This document shows positions 46,374 to 55,979 of a stretch of 64,000 nucleotides of DNA, piece after piece. The position numbers and the translations under genes were made by a program. The notes below the pieces were generated by a model. That model was not told the DNA's origin. It did no database searches and saw only the letters and a list, made by a program, of their open reading frames with translations. Positions within the stretch are counted from its first letter, which is position 1. Every line of letters starts with the position of its first letter. Source of the DNA: Streptomyces lateritius. Its GTDB lineage: Bacteria > Actinomycetota > Actinomycetes > Streptomycetales > Streptomycetaceae. The stretch is from contig NZ_BMTO01000008.1 of NCBI RefSeq assembly GCF_014649715.1, positions 124,001 to 188,000 on the forward strand. Reading direction: 5' to 3'.

Positions 46374-46808
46374 TCAGCCGAAGAACCGGGCGAGCGCTCC
46401 CGGGGAGACCGCCTCGCCGGCGCCCTCCTCCGCGGAGTCCCTCTCCTGTCCTTCTCCCTCTCCCCCGCCGTCCGCGTCCGCGTTCGAGCCCGGACGCGGG
46501 ACGGGCTTCGGGGGCTCCGGCGGATCGTCGTCCTCGCCGCTGTTGACGCACTGGAACATCCAGTTGGCGACGGCCAGATGGTCCACCGTCGCCGCGAGCA
46601 GGTGATCGGTGATCGACCACTCCGCGGCCTCGCCGTGCAGCTCCCGCTGTACGGCACTGTCCTGCGGAAGGTGCTTGATCAGCGTCAGGACCCGGCGGCT
46701 GGAGAGGTCCCCGCGGTACCAGTCGAGCAGATCGACGGAGTAGTAGCGGAGGAGATCCGCTTCAAGGGCCTCGGCGTGTTCGTCGGCGAACTCGACGAGG
46801 CTCAGTCT
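46374..46808 (-). CDS. Tail assembly chaperone extension (T part), expressed by -1 frameshift
   Basis: The frame is open from the slip region to 46374 and has no good start or ribosome binding site of its own. It encodes about 144 residues: VEFADEHAEALEADLLRYYS, LLDWYRGDLSSRRVLTLIKH, and an acidic Pro/Gly tail. The upstream chaperone frame ends at 46802 just after GGGGGAA (46814-46808). A -1 slip there joins the two frames into a protein of about 239 residues, the G-T arrangement used by long-tailed phages. Such proteins chaperone the tape-measure protein. Confidence 0.78.
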   Translation of the reverse strand, partial: RLSLVEFADEHAEALEADLLRYYSVDLLDWYRGDLSSRRVLTLIKHLPQDSAVQRELHGEAAEWSITDHLLAATVDHLAVANWMFQCVNSGEDDDPPEPPKPVPRPGSNADADGGGEGEGQERDSAEEGAGEAVSPGALARFFG

Positions 46809-47092
46809 TCCCCCAGGCCGAGCCCGGTCTCCTTGCCGTAGGCCTCCAGGATGGCGGCGATGTCCTGCATGGTGATGTCGTGTTGCTCGAAGCGGGCGAA
46901 CTGCTCCTCACCCATCAGGAGCGCGAGCAGCCCGTCCACGTCGTTGTCGTCGAGCTTGCGCAGACCCTTCGCGGTCGCGCGGCTGAGCTCGGTGGGGAGG
47001 GTGTAGGACTCGCCGTCCAGCTCGAAGGACCAGCTGCGGCCGCTGGCCTCCAGGCGCTGGGCGCGTGCTGCGTTGACGTCGAAACGGGCCAT
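46802..47092 (-). CDS. Tail assembly chaperone (G part)
   Basis: This 96-residue protein begins MARFDVNAARAQRLEASGRS and is helical and acidic (LDDNDVDGLLALLMGEEQFA). Its size and place between the major tail protein and the tape-measure genes are those of the G-type chaperone. The stop overlaps the T frame, and the sequence G-GGG-GAA just before the stop is the likely slip site. Alternative products with and without slipping are expected. Confidence 0.82.
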   Translation of the reverse strand: MARFDVNAARAQRLEASGRSWSFELDGESYTLPTELSRATAKGLRKLDDNDVDGLLALLMGEEQFARFEQHDITMQDIAAILEAYGKETGLGLGED

Positions 47093-47135
47093 GGTGATGC
47101 GTACTCCTTGTTCGAGTGAGTGAAGAGGAGAGGGG

Positions 47136-47168
47136 CGGGGCGGGGCGGCGGTGTGCCGCCCCGCCCCG
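47136..47168 (-). terminator. Perfect hairpin after the major tail gene
   Basis: CGGGGCGGGGCGGC and GCCGCCCCGCCCCG pair fully (14 base pairs) around GGTGT. It lies between the major tail tube stop and the chaperone start and would lower downstream expression relative to the tube protein. No U-tract is present. Confidence 0.55.
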
Positions 47169-47180
47169 GGTGGAGAGGGA

Positions 47181-47783
47181 TCAGACGGTCGCGGAGTACT
47201 GGCTGTCCTTCATGATGAAGGTGGCCAGCGGCTTGCCGTCGCCGTTCGACATGGCCGAGAAGGTGACGCCCAGCTGGGACGCCGCCTTACGGGCCAGCTT
47301 GATGTCGTCGGAGGCGGTGACCTGGCCGCGCGGGATGATGAAGCGGTACGTCACCGCGGTGGTGCCACCGGCCTTGACGTCGGTGAACTCCAGGCCGAGG
47401 GCGCGCACGTCCGCGAACGGACGCTCGGAGATCTCGTACTTGTAGGTGTCGACCGCCGGGGTCGGCTCCGCCGCCACCTTGCCGCCGCCCATGAAGAACG
47501 GCAGCGTGTCCTCGTTGAACTGCAGCATCGAGAACTTCAGCGACAGGTCACGGGCCGAGTAGATGTAGTGGACCGGAGAGACCGACTGCCACGAGTCGAT
47601 GGCCTCCAGCTTGTCCTTCTTCGAGAACGTGACGCCGTCACCGGTGGTGAAGCCGAGGTCCGTCCAGTCCTTCCAGTCGGTGGCGGAGTCGGCGCCGAAG
47701 GCCGGCACGGCGGTGCCGACCTTGGCGACGTAGAGCTTGCCGACGCCTGCGACGCGGATCTCGGCGGAGTTGTTTCCTGCCAT
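47181..47783 (-). CDS. Major tail tube protein
   Basis: The ATG at 47783 follows AAGGAGAAACCCACC and gives 200 residues. The protein opens with NSAEIRVAGVGKLYVAKVGT and has a beta-rich body with LSLKFSMLQFNEDTLPFFMG, as in siphovirus major tail (tube) proteins. No sheath gene accompanies it, so the tail should be non-contractile. Hairpins lie on both sides of the gene. It should be the most abundant product of the cluster. Confidence 0.87.
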   Translation of the reverse strand: MAGNNSAEIRVAGVGKLYVAKVGTAVPAFGADSATDWKDWTDLGFTTGDGVTFSKKDKLEAIDSWQSVSPVHYIYSARDLSLKFSMLQFNEDTLPFFMGGGKVAAEPTPAVDTYKYEISERPFADVRALGLEFTDVKAGGTTAVTYRFIIPRGQVTASDDIKLARKAASQLGVTFSAMSNGDGKPLATFIMKDSQYSATV

Positions 47784-47859
47784 GGTGGGTTTCTCCTTGT
47801 GGTTGAGACGTGGGTTGTGCGGGAGCACCGCTCCAGGGCTTCGGGCCCGGGAACGGCAA

Positions 47860-47883
47860 AGGCCCCGCCGGGTGGCAGGGCCT
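47860..47883 (-). terminator. Hairpin between tail terminator and major tail genes
   Basis: On the minus strand AGGCCCTGCC pairs with GGCGGGGCCT (one T-G pair) around ACCC, followed by TTTGCCG. It could be a partial terminator or an mRNA-stabilising hairpin at the 5' end of the tube-protein message. Confidence 0.5.
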
Positions 47884-47928
47884 GGTCTGTGGGGTGGCGG
47901 TGCGTGCGTGTCGCCGGGTGCCGGTCCG

Positions 47929-48336
47929 TCAGAAGACGGTCACGGAGACCCGGATGAGGCACACGTACCGGTTGGCGCCGCGGTAGAGGTAGTCGGGCGT
48001 CCAGCGCGGGCCGTCCTGCTCCTCGACGTCGTGGAAGACGTTGCTGCCGACCTTCTTGCCGATCGTCGCGAGCAGCGCCTTGCGGGCCGCGTTCGCGAGG
48101 GTGTGGGCGGCGTTCTTGCTCGGCCCGTACACCTCGAACTCGATCACCGGCATGTCGACGTGCAGATCGCCGATCCAGGCACCGCCGCGCCGGTTCACGA
48201 GGACGACGCTCTGGGTGCCGTCGAAGCCGGTGGGCGGGTGGACGGCGACCGTGGCGCCGGCGAGGGCGGGGTCGGCCTTGAGGACGTCGACGACCAGCTT
48301 CTCGACGTCTGGGAAGGCACTCGGGGGCGTGGTCAT
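47929..48336 (-). CDS. Tail terminator / tail completion protein
   Basis: This 135-residue protein starts at the ATG at 48336 after a ribosome binding site overlapping AGGAGAACC. It begins MTTPPSAFPDVEKLVVDVLK and has VVLVNRRGGAWIGDLHVDMP followed by VIEFEVYGPSKNAAHTLANA, the pattern of head-tail joining or tail terminator proteins placed just before the major tail gene. In phages this protein stops tube growth and joins the head. With no head genes here, it would only cap the tube. Confidence 0.8.
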   Translation of the reverse strand: MTTPPSAFPDVEKLVVDVLKADPALAGATVAVHPPTGFDGTQSVVLVNRRGGAWIGDLHVDMPVIEFEVYGPSKNAAHTLANAARKALLATIGKKVGSNVFHDVEEQDGPRWTPDYLYRGANRYVCLIRVSVTVF

Positions 48337-48440
48337 GACGGTTCTCCTCAGGAGCGTGATGGCGTGAGGGCGGGCCGCTGCCGGGGCGCTCCCCGCGGGG
48401 AAGGGGGCGCACGGCGCAGAGAGCGCGCCCGGACAGCGAA

Positions 48441-48480
48441 CGGCGGAGCTGCGACCCGTCTCGCGGGCACAGCTCCGCCG
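48441..48480 (-). promoter_or_regulatory. Leader hairpin before the tail operon
   Basis: CGGCGGAGCT (48441-48450) and AGCTCCGCCG (48471-48480) form a perfect 10-base-pair stem with a 20-base loop. It lies about 105 bases before the first tail gene start, between that start and the GTTGCG-type motif at 48513, so it would be in the mRNA leader. Confidence 0.45.
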
Positions 48481-48512
48481 CTGCACCAACTGTGACAGAG
48501 AGCGTGCGCGCA

Positions 48513-48518
48513 CGCAAC
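48513..48518. promoter_or_regulatory. GTTGCG half-site upstream of the tail operon
   Basis: CGCAAC (GTTGCG on the minus strand) sits in a GTGCGCGCACGCAAC context (48504-48518) that resembles the control-region motifs at 50507-50526 and 50589-50600. It is a candidate binding site for the cluster's XRE regulator. Confidence 0.35.
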
Positions 48519-48520
48519 TA

Positions 48521-49112
48521 ATTCGGGAGGTGGGTTCCGGACGGGGCGGGGGGCGCCCTTCGGCCTGCCCCCGCCACGGGCGCCGTCCGCACGCGGCGGG
48601 GGCGCCGCACCGCCGGGGGTTGCACGGGGACGTGCGCCGCTCTGGGGCTGATGGGGCGCGCGTGGCCGGCGGCTGCGCCCGGGGCCCGGCGCCGCCTCAC
48701 GCCGACGGGCCGGCCGCGACGGAGGTGGTCCCTGAGGGTGTGCGTCGCGCCTGGTGCGACCGGTGGGGCGTCGCGTCGGGGGGCGACGGGCCGCGCTGCC
48801 GGTGACGGAGCCGTGCGAGTTCGCTCCGGCGATGCCCGTGGGGCCGGCCCGGGGCCGGCCCCAGACGCGGGCCCGCCGCGCGTCCGCCGCGACAGGGGCG
48901 GATCGCTCGGCTGCGCGCCGTCGCGCGACTACAGCCGTACCGCTGTGGGGCGGCGGGGTGCTCGACGGCTCACAGCCGTACCGCTGTGGGGCGGCGGGGT
49001 GCTCGGGGGGCCACTGCCGTGCGGTGTCGGGCGGCAGCGGTGGCCGGCGCGGCGCTGAATCCCGGCATCCCGTGGCGGCACGTGCCGGGCGTCGTCGGGC
49101 GCCGCTCACGCC
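48521..49112. other. Non-coding control-like stretch with direct repeat
   Basis: No convincing gene is seen in this GC-rich stretch on either strand; open frames here are low-complexity Arg/Pro/Gly shadows. It contains a 34-base direct repeat (48931-48964 and 48972-49005, period 41) and a degenerate third copy from about 49012. It separates the control module from the tail operon. Confidence 0.6.
48931..49005. repeat. 34-base tandem direct repeat
   Basis: The unit beginning ACAGCCGTACCGCTGTGGGG occurs at 48931-48964 and again unchanged at 48972-49005. A partial third copy (CACTGCCGTGCGGTGTCGGG) follows. It may be an iteron-like binding site or simple slippage. Confidence 0.8.
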
Positions 49113-49150
49113 GGAACGCCCCCTGTCCGGATCCGGACAGGGGGCGTTCC
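49113..49150. terminator. Perfect 38-base palindrome, terminator of the control module
   Basis: GGAACGCCCCCTGTCCGGA is followed directly by its inverse complement, so there is no loop at the centre. It lies 12 bases after the stop of the leftward HTH gene at 49163. Confidence 0.75.
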
Positions 49151-49162
49151 TGGTGGCGAGGG

Positions 49163-49369
49163 TCAGACGGAGAGGCTTGGGCGGCGGCGGGCCGCGCGTT
49201 CGGCGGCGAAGACGTCTTCCAGGCGGAAGAGTTGGGCGCGGCCCGCCTTGCCGGCCGCTCGCAGATGGCCCAGCTGGACCCACTTGCGGATGGTCGCCGG
49301 GGCGACGCCGGCCTCCTCGGCCGCGAGGGGACCTGGGATCAGGGCCGGCAGGGGCAGGGACTTCAGCAC
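49163..49369 (-). CDS. MerR/excisionase-type helix-turn-helix protein
   Basis: The GTG at 49369 follows GGAGGAGACCCC and gives 68 residues. GPLAAEEAGVAPATIRKWVQ and LGHLRAAGKAGRAQLFRLED are the HTH_17 pattern of excisionases and small MerR-like regulators. The start overlaps the stop of the zinc-ribbon gene by 7 bases. No integrase is found, so a purely regulatory role is more likely than excision. Confidence 0.82.
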   Translation of the reverse strand: MLKSLPLPALIPGPLAAEEAGVAPATIRKWVQLGHLRAAGKAGRAQLFRLEDVFAAERAARRRPSLSV

Positions 49370-50082
49370 GGGGTCTCCTCCATCGCGGCTTCGAGTTCCT
49401 CGGTACGGCAGCCCGCCGCGTCCGCCAGTTCCCGCCACTCCGCCTCGGGCCACAGGTGGCGGTACGCCGGGTCGTCCTGGCAGCCGCAGTCCTCCACCGT
49501 GCACGTACACGCCGGGTTCACACAGAGCACGGCCCGCCGGTCCGGGAAGGCCCGCAGCGACACCGAGTCGCACCAGGGGCACCGCCCCGACACCCGTACG
49601 ACCGGCTCCGCGTCGCCGAGTGTGCGGGCGCAGCGCCGTGCCATCCGGCGCAGCTCGTCGCGCACGTGCCGGGCCAGGTCCGGGTGGGCCGCGACGTCGT
49701 CGAGCAGCGCGGCGATCCGCCGGAGCCGCTCGATCACCTGCGCCCGCGCAGGCCGGGGCAGGCCGAGCCGCGCCCGTACCGCCTCCTCCAGCTCCACCAC
49801 GCCGTCGGTGATGTCACGGATGGCGTCGGAGATGTGCAGCCGGATCGGGGCGGCGCCGTGGCCCGGGACCACCAGGCCGTGCCGCTGCCGGAGGAGGAGG
49901 GCCTCGCGGCGCTCCTCCCGGATGAGCTCGTCCCGGGCCGTGGAGGGCGCGGCGGGGGCGGTGCCGACGGGGGAGCGGCGGCCGGGCGCCAGCTCCTCGG
50001 AGAGTTCGGGGAACTGGCGGACGAGCGAGGCCGTCCACAGGGCGATGTCGGTGAGGACGCGGTCGATCGCGGGGTCAGACAC
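49363..50082 (-). CDS. Helical protein with C-terminal zinc ribbon, control module
   Basis: The GTG at 50082 overlaps the WhiB-like gene by 8 bases, giving 239 residues. The first about 155 residues are helical (DPAIDRVLTDIALWTASLVR, ISDAIRDITDGVVELEEAVR, QVIERLRRIAALLDDVAAHP). The C-terminus has cysteine pairs (CPWC, then CVNPACTCTVEDCGC), so it probably binds zinc. Genes of this shape accompany phage-derived loci in actinomycetes, but I know of no defined function. Confidence 0.78.
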   Translation of the reverse strand: MSDPAIDRVLTDIALWTASLVRQFPELSEELAPGRRSPVGTAPAAPSTARDELIREERREALLLRQRHGLVVPGHGAAPIRLHISDAIRDITDGVVELEEAVRARLGLPRPARAQVIERLRRIAALLDDVAAHPDLARHVRDELRRMARRCARTLGDAEPVVRVSGRCPWCDSVSLRAFPDRRAVLCVNPACTCTVEDCGCQDDPAYRHLWPEAEWRELADAAGCRTEELEAAMEETPC

Positions 50083-50569
50083 GAACGCTCCCGGCGGAGG
50101 AGGAGGCGGCGGAGGGGGCGGAGGCGGGTGCGGGTGCGGGGAGCGCCGTCGTACGAGACGCGGCGCCCACCCCCGTACGCGATGCCGGTACCGGGCGGCC
50201 GTTGCGCCACAGGCGGCCCGCGCAGACGCCGTCGAAGAAGCTCTCCGCCGGAGCGACCGCCTCCTCGCACTCGCGGCGGACGAGACAGTTCGTGCAGGCG
50301 CGCAGCGCCGGAGCCGCCTGCTTCGCGCGGCGGGAGAAGACGACGGCCGGGGAGAGGCCGGCACACGCGGCGGCGGCCTGCCAGGCAGGGGAGTCGAATG
50401 GAAGCAACGTGTACTCCAGGTCCGGGGCCAATGGGCGTCCCGCGGGGCCTGTGAGGTCCCTGGGGCTCAGGAGGCCGATGAGTTCGGCGGCGAGCCAGCG
50501 TGACATGTTGCGTGCGGGCGCGCAACAAAGATGTGGAGACCTCTTTACGGATTCGACACGGTTGCGCAC
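50075..50569 (-). CDS. WhiB-like (Wbl) iron-sulfur regulator, variant
   Basis: The frame encodes 164 residues from the GTG at 50569, or 143 from the ATG at 50506; neither start has a clear ribosome binding site. Four cysteines have Wbl spacing (Cys69, then Cys92-x2-Cys95-x5-Cys101, numbered from 50569), consistent with a 4Fe-4S cluster. The usual GVWGG turn is altered to GVCAGRLW, followed by a short basic RNGR. Wbl proteins act with sigma factors; phages also carry them. It starts divergently from the XRE gene. Confidence 0.8.
   Translation of the reverse strand: MRNRVESVKRSPHLCCAPARNMSRWLAAELIGLLSPRDLTGPAGRPLAPDLEYTLLPFDSPAWQAAAACAGLSPAVVFSRRAKQAAPALRACTNCLVRRECEEAVAPAESFFDGVCAGRLWRNGRPVPASRTGVGAASRTTALPAPAPASAPSAASSSAGSVRV
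50507..50526. promoter_or_regulatory. GTTGCG dyad in the divergent control region
   Basis: GTTGCG-N8-CGCAAC is a 20-base dyad directly beside the ATG at 50506, with another GTTGCG at 50561-50566 and a related GTGCGCGCAAGCACG just before the -10-like TAGAGT (50604-50609) of the XRE gene. These are likely operators of that regulator. Confidence 0.45.
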
Positions 50570-50638
50570 CCGAAAGCACGTAATTCCGTGCGCGCAAGCA
50601 CGCTAGAGTGAGGCGCCTGGAGGAGTGAGGAGCGGTAC

Positions 50639-51088
50639 ATGACCACTCGTGGGCTGGATGAATTCGCAGGCTGGGTCGAAGGCCTGATGAGAGCGCGCGG
50701 CTATGACATCGACAGCCCGCGCGGCGGCGGCAAGTCGCGGATCGCGGACGAGGCCGGAGTCCACCGCGCCGCCGTGACCCGACTGCTGCAGCGGCAGAGC
50801 ATGCCCGACCTGGAGACCATGCGCAGGATCGCCCCGCTCCTCGGGGTGTCCGTCCGCGACATGCTCATCCGGTCCGGCCGGGTGACCCCGGAGGAGCTGC
50901 CGCTGGCGGAGGATCTGCTGCCGCCGGCCGACTGGCAGCCGTCCATGGAGGACTTCGCGCGCTGGCTCGGCGTCCCCGACGAACGGCTCGGGGTCTTCAT
51001 CAAGGTGGTGAACCAGTTCCTGGAGCCCGACGCGGACGACGCGGAAGGCGGCGAGCGGGCCGAGGCGCGGCGCGCCGCACGGGACTGA
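50639..51088 (+). CDS. XRE-family helix-turn-helix regulator
   Basis: This 149-residue protein follows GGAGGAGTGAGGAGC. The HTH lies at about residues 31-68 (SRIADEAGVHRAAVTRLLQR, then SMPDLETMRRIAPLLGVSVR). The C-terminal half is helical with PSMEDFARWLGVPDERLGVF. It is divergent from the Wbl gene, like a phage repressor facing its lytic operon, and is probably the master regulator of the tail cluster. Confidence 0.88.
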   Translation: MTTRGLDEFAGWVEGLMRARGYDIDSPRGGGKSRIADEAGVHRAAVTRLLQRQSMPDLETMRRIAPLLGVSVRDMLIRSGRVTPEELPLAEDLLPPADWQPSMEDFARWLGVPDERLGVFIKVVNQFLEPDADDAEGGERAEARRAARD

Positions 51089-51144
51089 ACGCGGCCGGGC
51101 GGGTCCCGACGGGACCGAACGGGGGGCCGGGTGCGGCCGTGGGG

Positions 51145-51176
51145 GAAGAGCCGAGGTGGGATCCACCCGGCTCTTC
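51145..51176 (+). terminator. Terminator after the XRE gene
   Basis: GAAGAGCCG-A-GGTGG pairs with CCACC-CGGCTCTTC around GAT. It closes the control module 57 bases after the XRE stop and marks the right edge of the cluster. Confidence 0.75.
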
Positions 51177-51299
51177 GGCGCGTCCGGGCCCGGGCCGGGC
51201 CCGCCTCCGACCCGCCCCGGCCCGTGACCCGAACCGCACCCCGGGTAGGCCCGTCGTTCTCCGAGGTGGGCCGGGCTCCGGTGTGCGTGGGCATTTGTT

Positions 51300-51328
51300 T
51301 TGACCGGAGTCCATGCGATAGGTACGCT
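51300..51328 (+). promoter_or_regulatory. Probable promoter of rpsL-rpsG-fusA
   Basis: TTGACC (51300-51305) and TACGCT (51323-51328) are 17 bases apart. They lie about 190 bases before rpsL in the 432-base gap that otherwise contains only the XRE terminator. Confidence 0.6.
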
Positions 51329-51520
51329 CAGACCTTGTGCCTGGGGTGTGCCTGGGCTCGTGTGCGTGTCCTCAACCGCATGGCGAGTCTGTCAACGGCC
51401 ATCGCAATCTGCGCCTTTTCCGCCTCGCGGCGGACGATCGCAGTATTCGACACACCCGACCGCGTGGGTCGGCGATGTTCCAGGTTAGTTTGACGACGGC
51501 ACACAGAAACCGGAGAAGTA

Positions 51521-51892
51521 GTGCCTACGATCCAGCAGCTGGTCCGGAAGGGCCGGCAGGACAAGGTCGAGAAGAACAAGACGCCCGCACTCGAGGGTTC
51601 CCCTCAGCGCCGCGGCGTCTGCACGCGTGTGTTCACGACCACCCCGAAGAAGCCGAACTCGGCCCTCCGTAAGGTCGCGCGTGTGCGTCTGACCTCGGGT
51701 ATCGAGGTCACGGCCTACATCCCGGGTGAGGGTCACAACCTGCAGGAGCACTCCATCGTGCTCGTGCGTGGTGGCCGTGTGAAGGACCTGCCGGGTGTTC
51801 GTTACAAGATCATCCGCGGTTCCCTCGACACGCAGGGCGTCAAGAACCGTAAGCAGGCTCGCAGCCGCTACGGCGCCAAGAAGGAGAAGTAA
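51521..51892 (+). CDS. rpsL: 30S ribosomal protein S12
   Basis: This 123-residue protein starts with GTG after CGGAGAAGTA. Lys43 (TTTPKKPNS) and Lys88 (GGRVKDLPG) are wild type, so no streptomycin-resistance change is present. S12 controls decoding accuracy. rpsG follows after 2 bases, then fusA and tuf, the standard str operon. Confidence 0.98.
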   Translation: MPTIQQLVRKGRQDKVEKNKTPALEGSPQRRGVCTRVFTTTPKKPNSALRKVARVRLTSGIEVTAYIPGEGHNLQEHSIVLVRGGRVKDLPGVRYKIIRGSLDTQGVKNRKQARSRYGAKKEK

Positions 51893-51894
51893 GA

Positions 51895-52365
51895 ATGCCT
51901 CGTAAGGGCCCCGCCCCGAAGCGCCCGGTCATCATCGACCCGGTCTACAGCTCTCCTCTTGTCACCTCGCTGATCAACAAGATCCTGCTGGACGGCAAGC
52001 GCTCCACCGCCGAGCGCATCGTCTACGGCGCCATGGAAGGCCTCCGCGAGAAGACCGGTAACGACCCGGTCATCACGCTGAAGCGCGCCCTCGAGAACGT
52101 GAAGCCGTCGCTCGAGGTCAAGTCCCGCCGTGTCGGTGGCGCCACCTACCAGGTTCCGATCGAGGTCAAGCCCGGTCGCGCCTCCACCCTCGCGCTCCGC
52201 TGGCTCGTGGGCTACTCCCGCGCCCGCCGCGAGAAGACCATGACCGAGCGCCTCATGAACGAGCTCCTCGACGCCTCCAACGGCCTCGGTGCTGCGGTCA
52301 AGAAGCGCGAGGACACGCACAAGATGGCCGAGTCCAACAAGGCCTTCGCGCACTACCGCTGGTAG
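51895..52365 (+). CDS. rpsG: 30S ribosomal protein S7
   Basis: This 156-residue protein begins MPRKGPAPKRPVIIDPVYSS and has the conserved RRVGGATYQVPIEVKPGR and ALRWLV blocks. It nucleates the 30S head by binding 16S rRNA and regulates the str operon in other bacteria. Two bases separate it from rpsL and 38 from fusA. Confidence 0.98.
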   Translation: MPRKGPAPKRPVIIDPVYSSPLVTSLINKILLDGKRSTAERIVYGAMEGLREKTGNDPVITLKRALENVKPSLEVKSRRVGGATYQVPIEVKPGRASTLALRWLVGYSRARREKTMTERLMNELLDASNGLGAAVKKREDTHKMAESNKAFAHYRW

Positions 52366-52403
52366 TCGCACCCACATCGAGACCGAGAGAAGACTGAAGC
52401 CTT

Positions 52404-54533
<2,130 letters not shown>

Positions 54534-54681
54534 CTCTCCCAAGTTCACGCTTTAGGCTTGACACCAGTCGCCGGGGCTCAGCCCCGAAACCCGAGGATCG
54601 GGTCCCGGCGCCTGGCATCCCAGCAAAGATCACCTGGCGCCGATGAAGCAAGGCGTTCAGAACCACTCCAGGAGGACCCCC

Positions 54682-55875
<1,194 letters not shown>

Positions 55876-55920
55876 TTGTCGATCGTCTGACCTGTGCCGC
55901 TCCTGACGGAGCGTCATCAG

Positions 55921-55960
55921 AGGGCCCCCGGCCCGCCGTTCGCGGCGGGACGGGGGCCCT
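55921..55960 (+). terminator. Terminator after tuf
   Basis: AGGGCCCCCG-G-CCCGCCG pairs with CGGCGGG-A-CGGGGGCCCT around the tetraloop TTCG. It lies 45 bases after the tuf stop and just before the end of the convergent PIG-L gene. Confidence 0.9.
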
Positions 55961-55979
55961 CGTCGTCGTTCTTCCCGGC

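Noticed and set aside
48348..49283. A 311-codon leftward open frame across the tail-cluster gap
   Set aside because: It is Arg/Pro/Gly low complexity, has no ribosome binding site or domain, and covers the direct repeats, hairpins and part of the HTH gene. It is open only because the DNA is GC rich.
49163..49369. Excisionase of an active mobile element
   Set aside because: The HTH_17 pattern fits, but no integrase or recombinase accompanies it, so a regulatory role is more likely.
33091..51088. Complete integrated prophage
   Set aside because: No integrase, attachment duplication, terminase, portal, capsid or replication gene can be seen, and the block is bounded by host terminators rather than att-like repeats.
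33091..51088. Contractile injection system (T4/R-type pyocin-like)
   Set aside because: There is no sheath, no T4-type baseplate wedge and no AAA-type disassembly ATPase; the tube, G/GT chaperones and Dit-like gene are siphovirus type.
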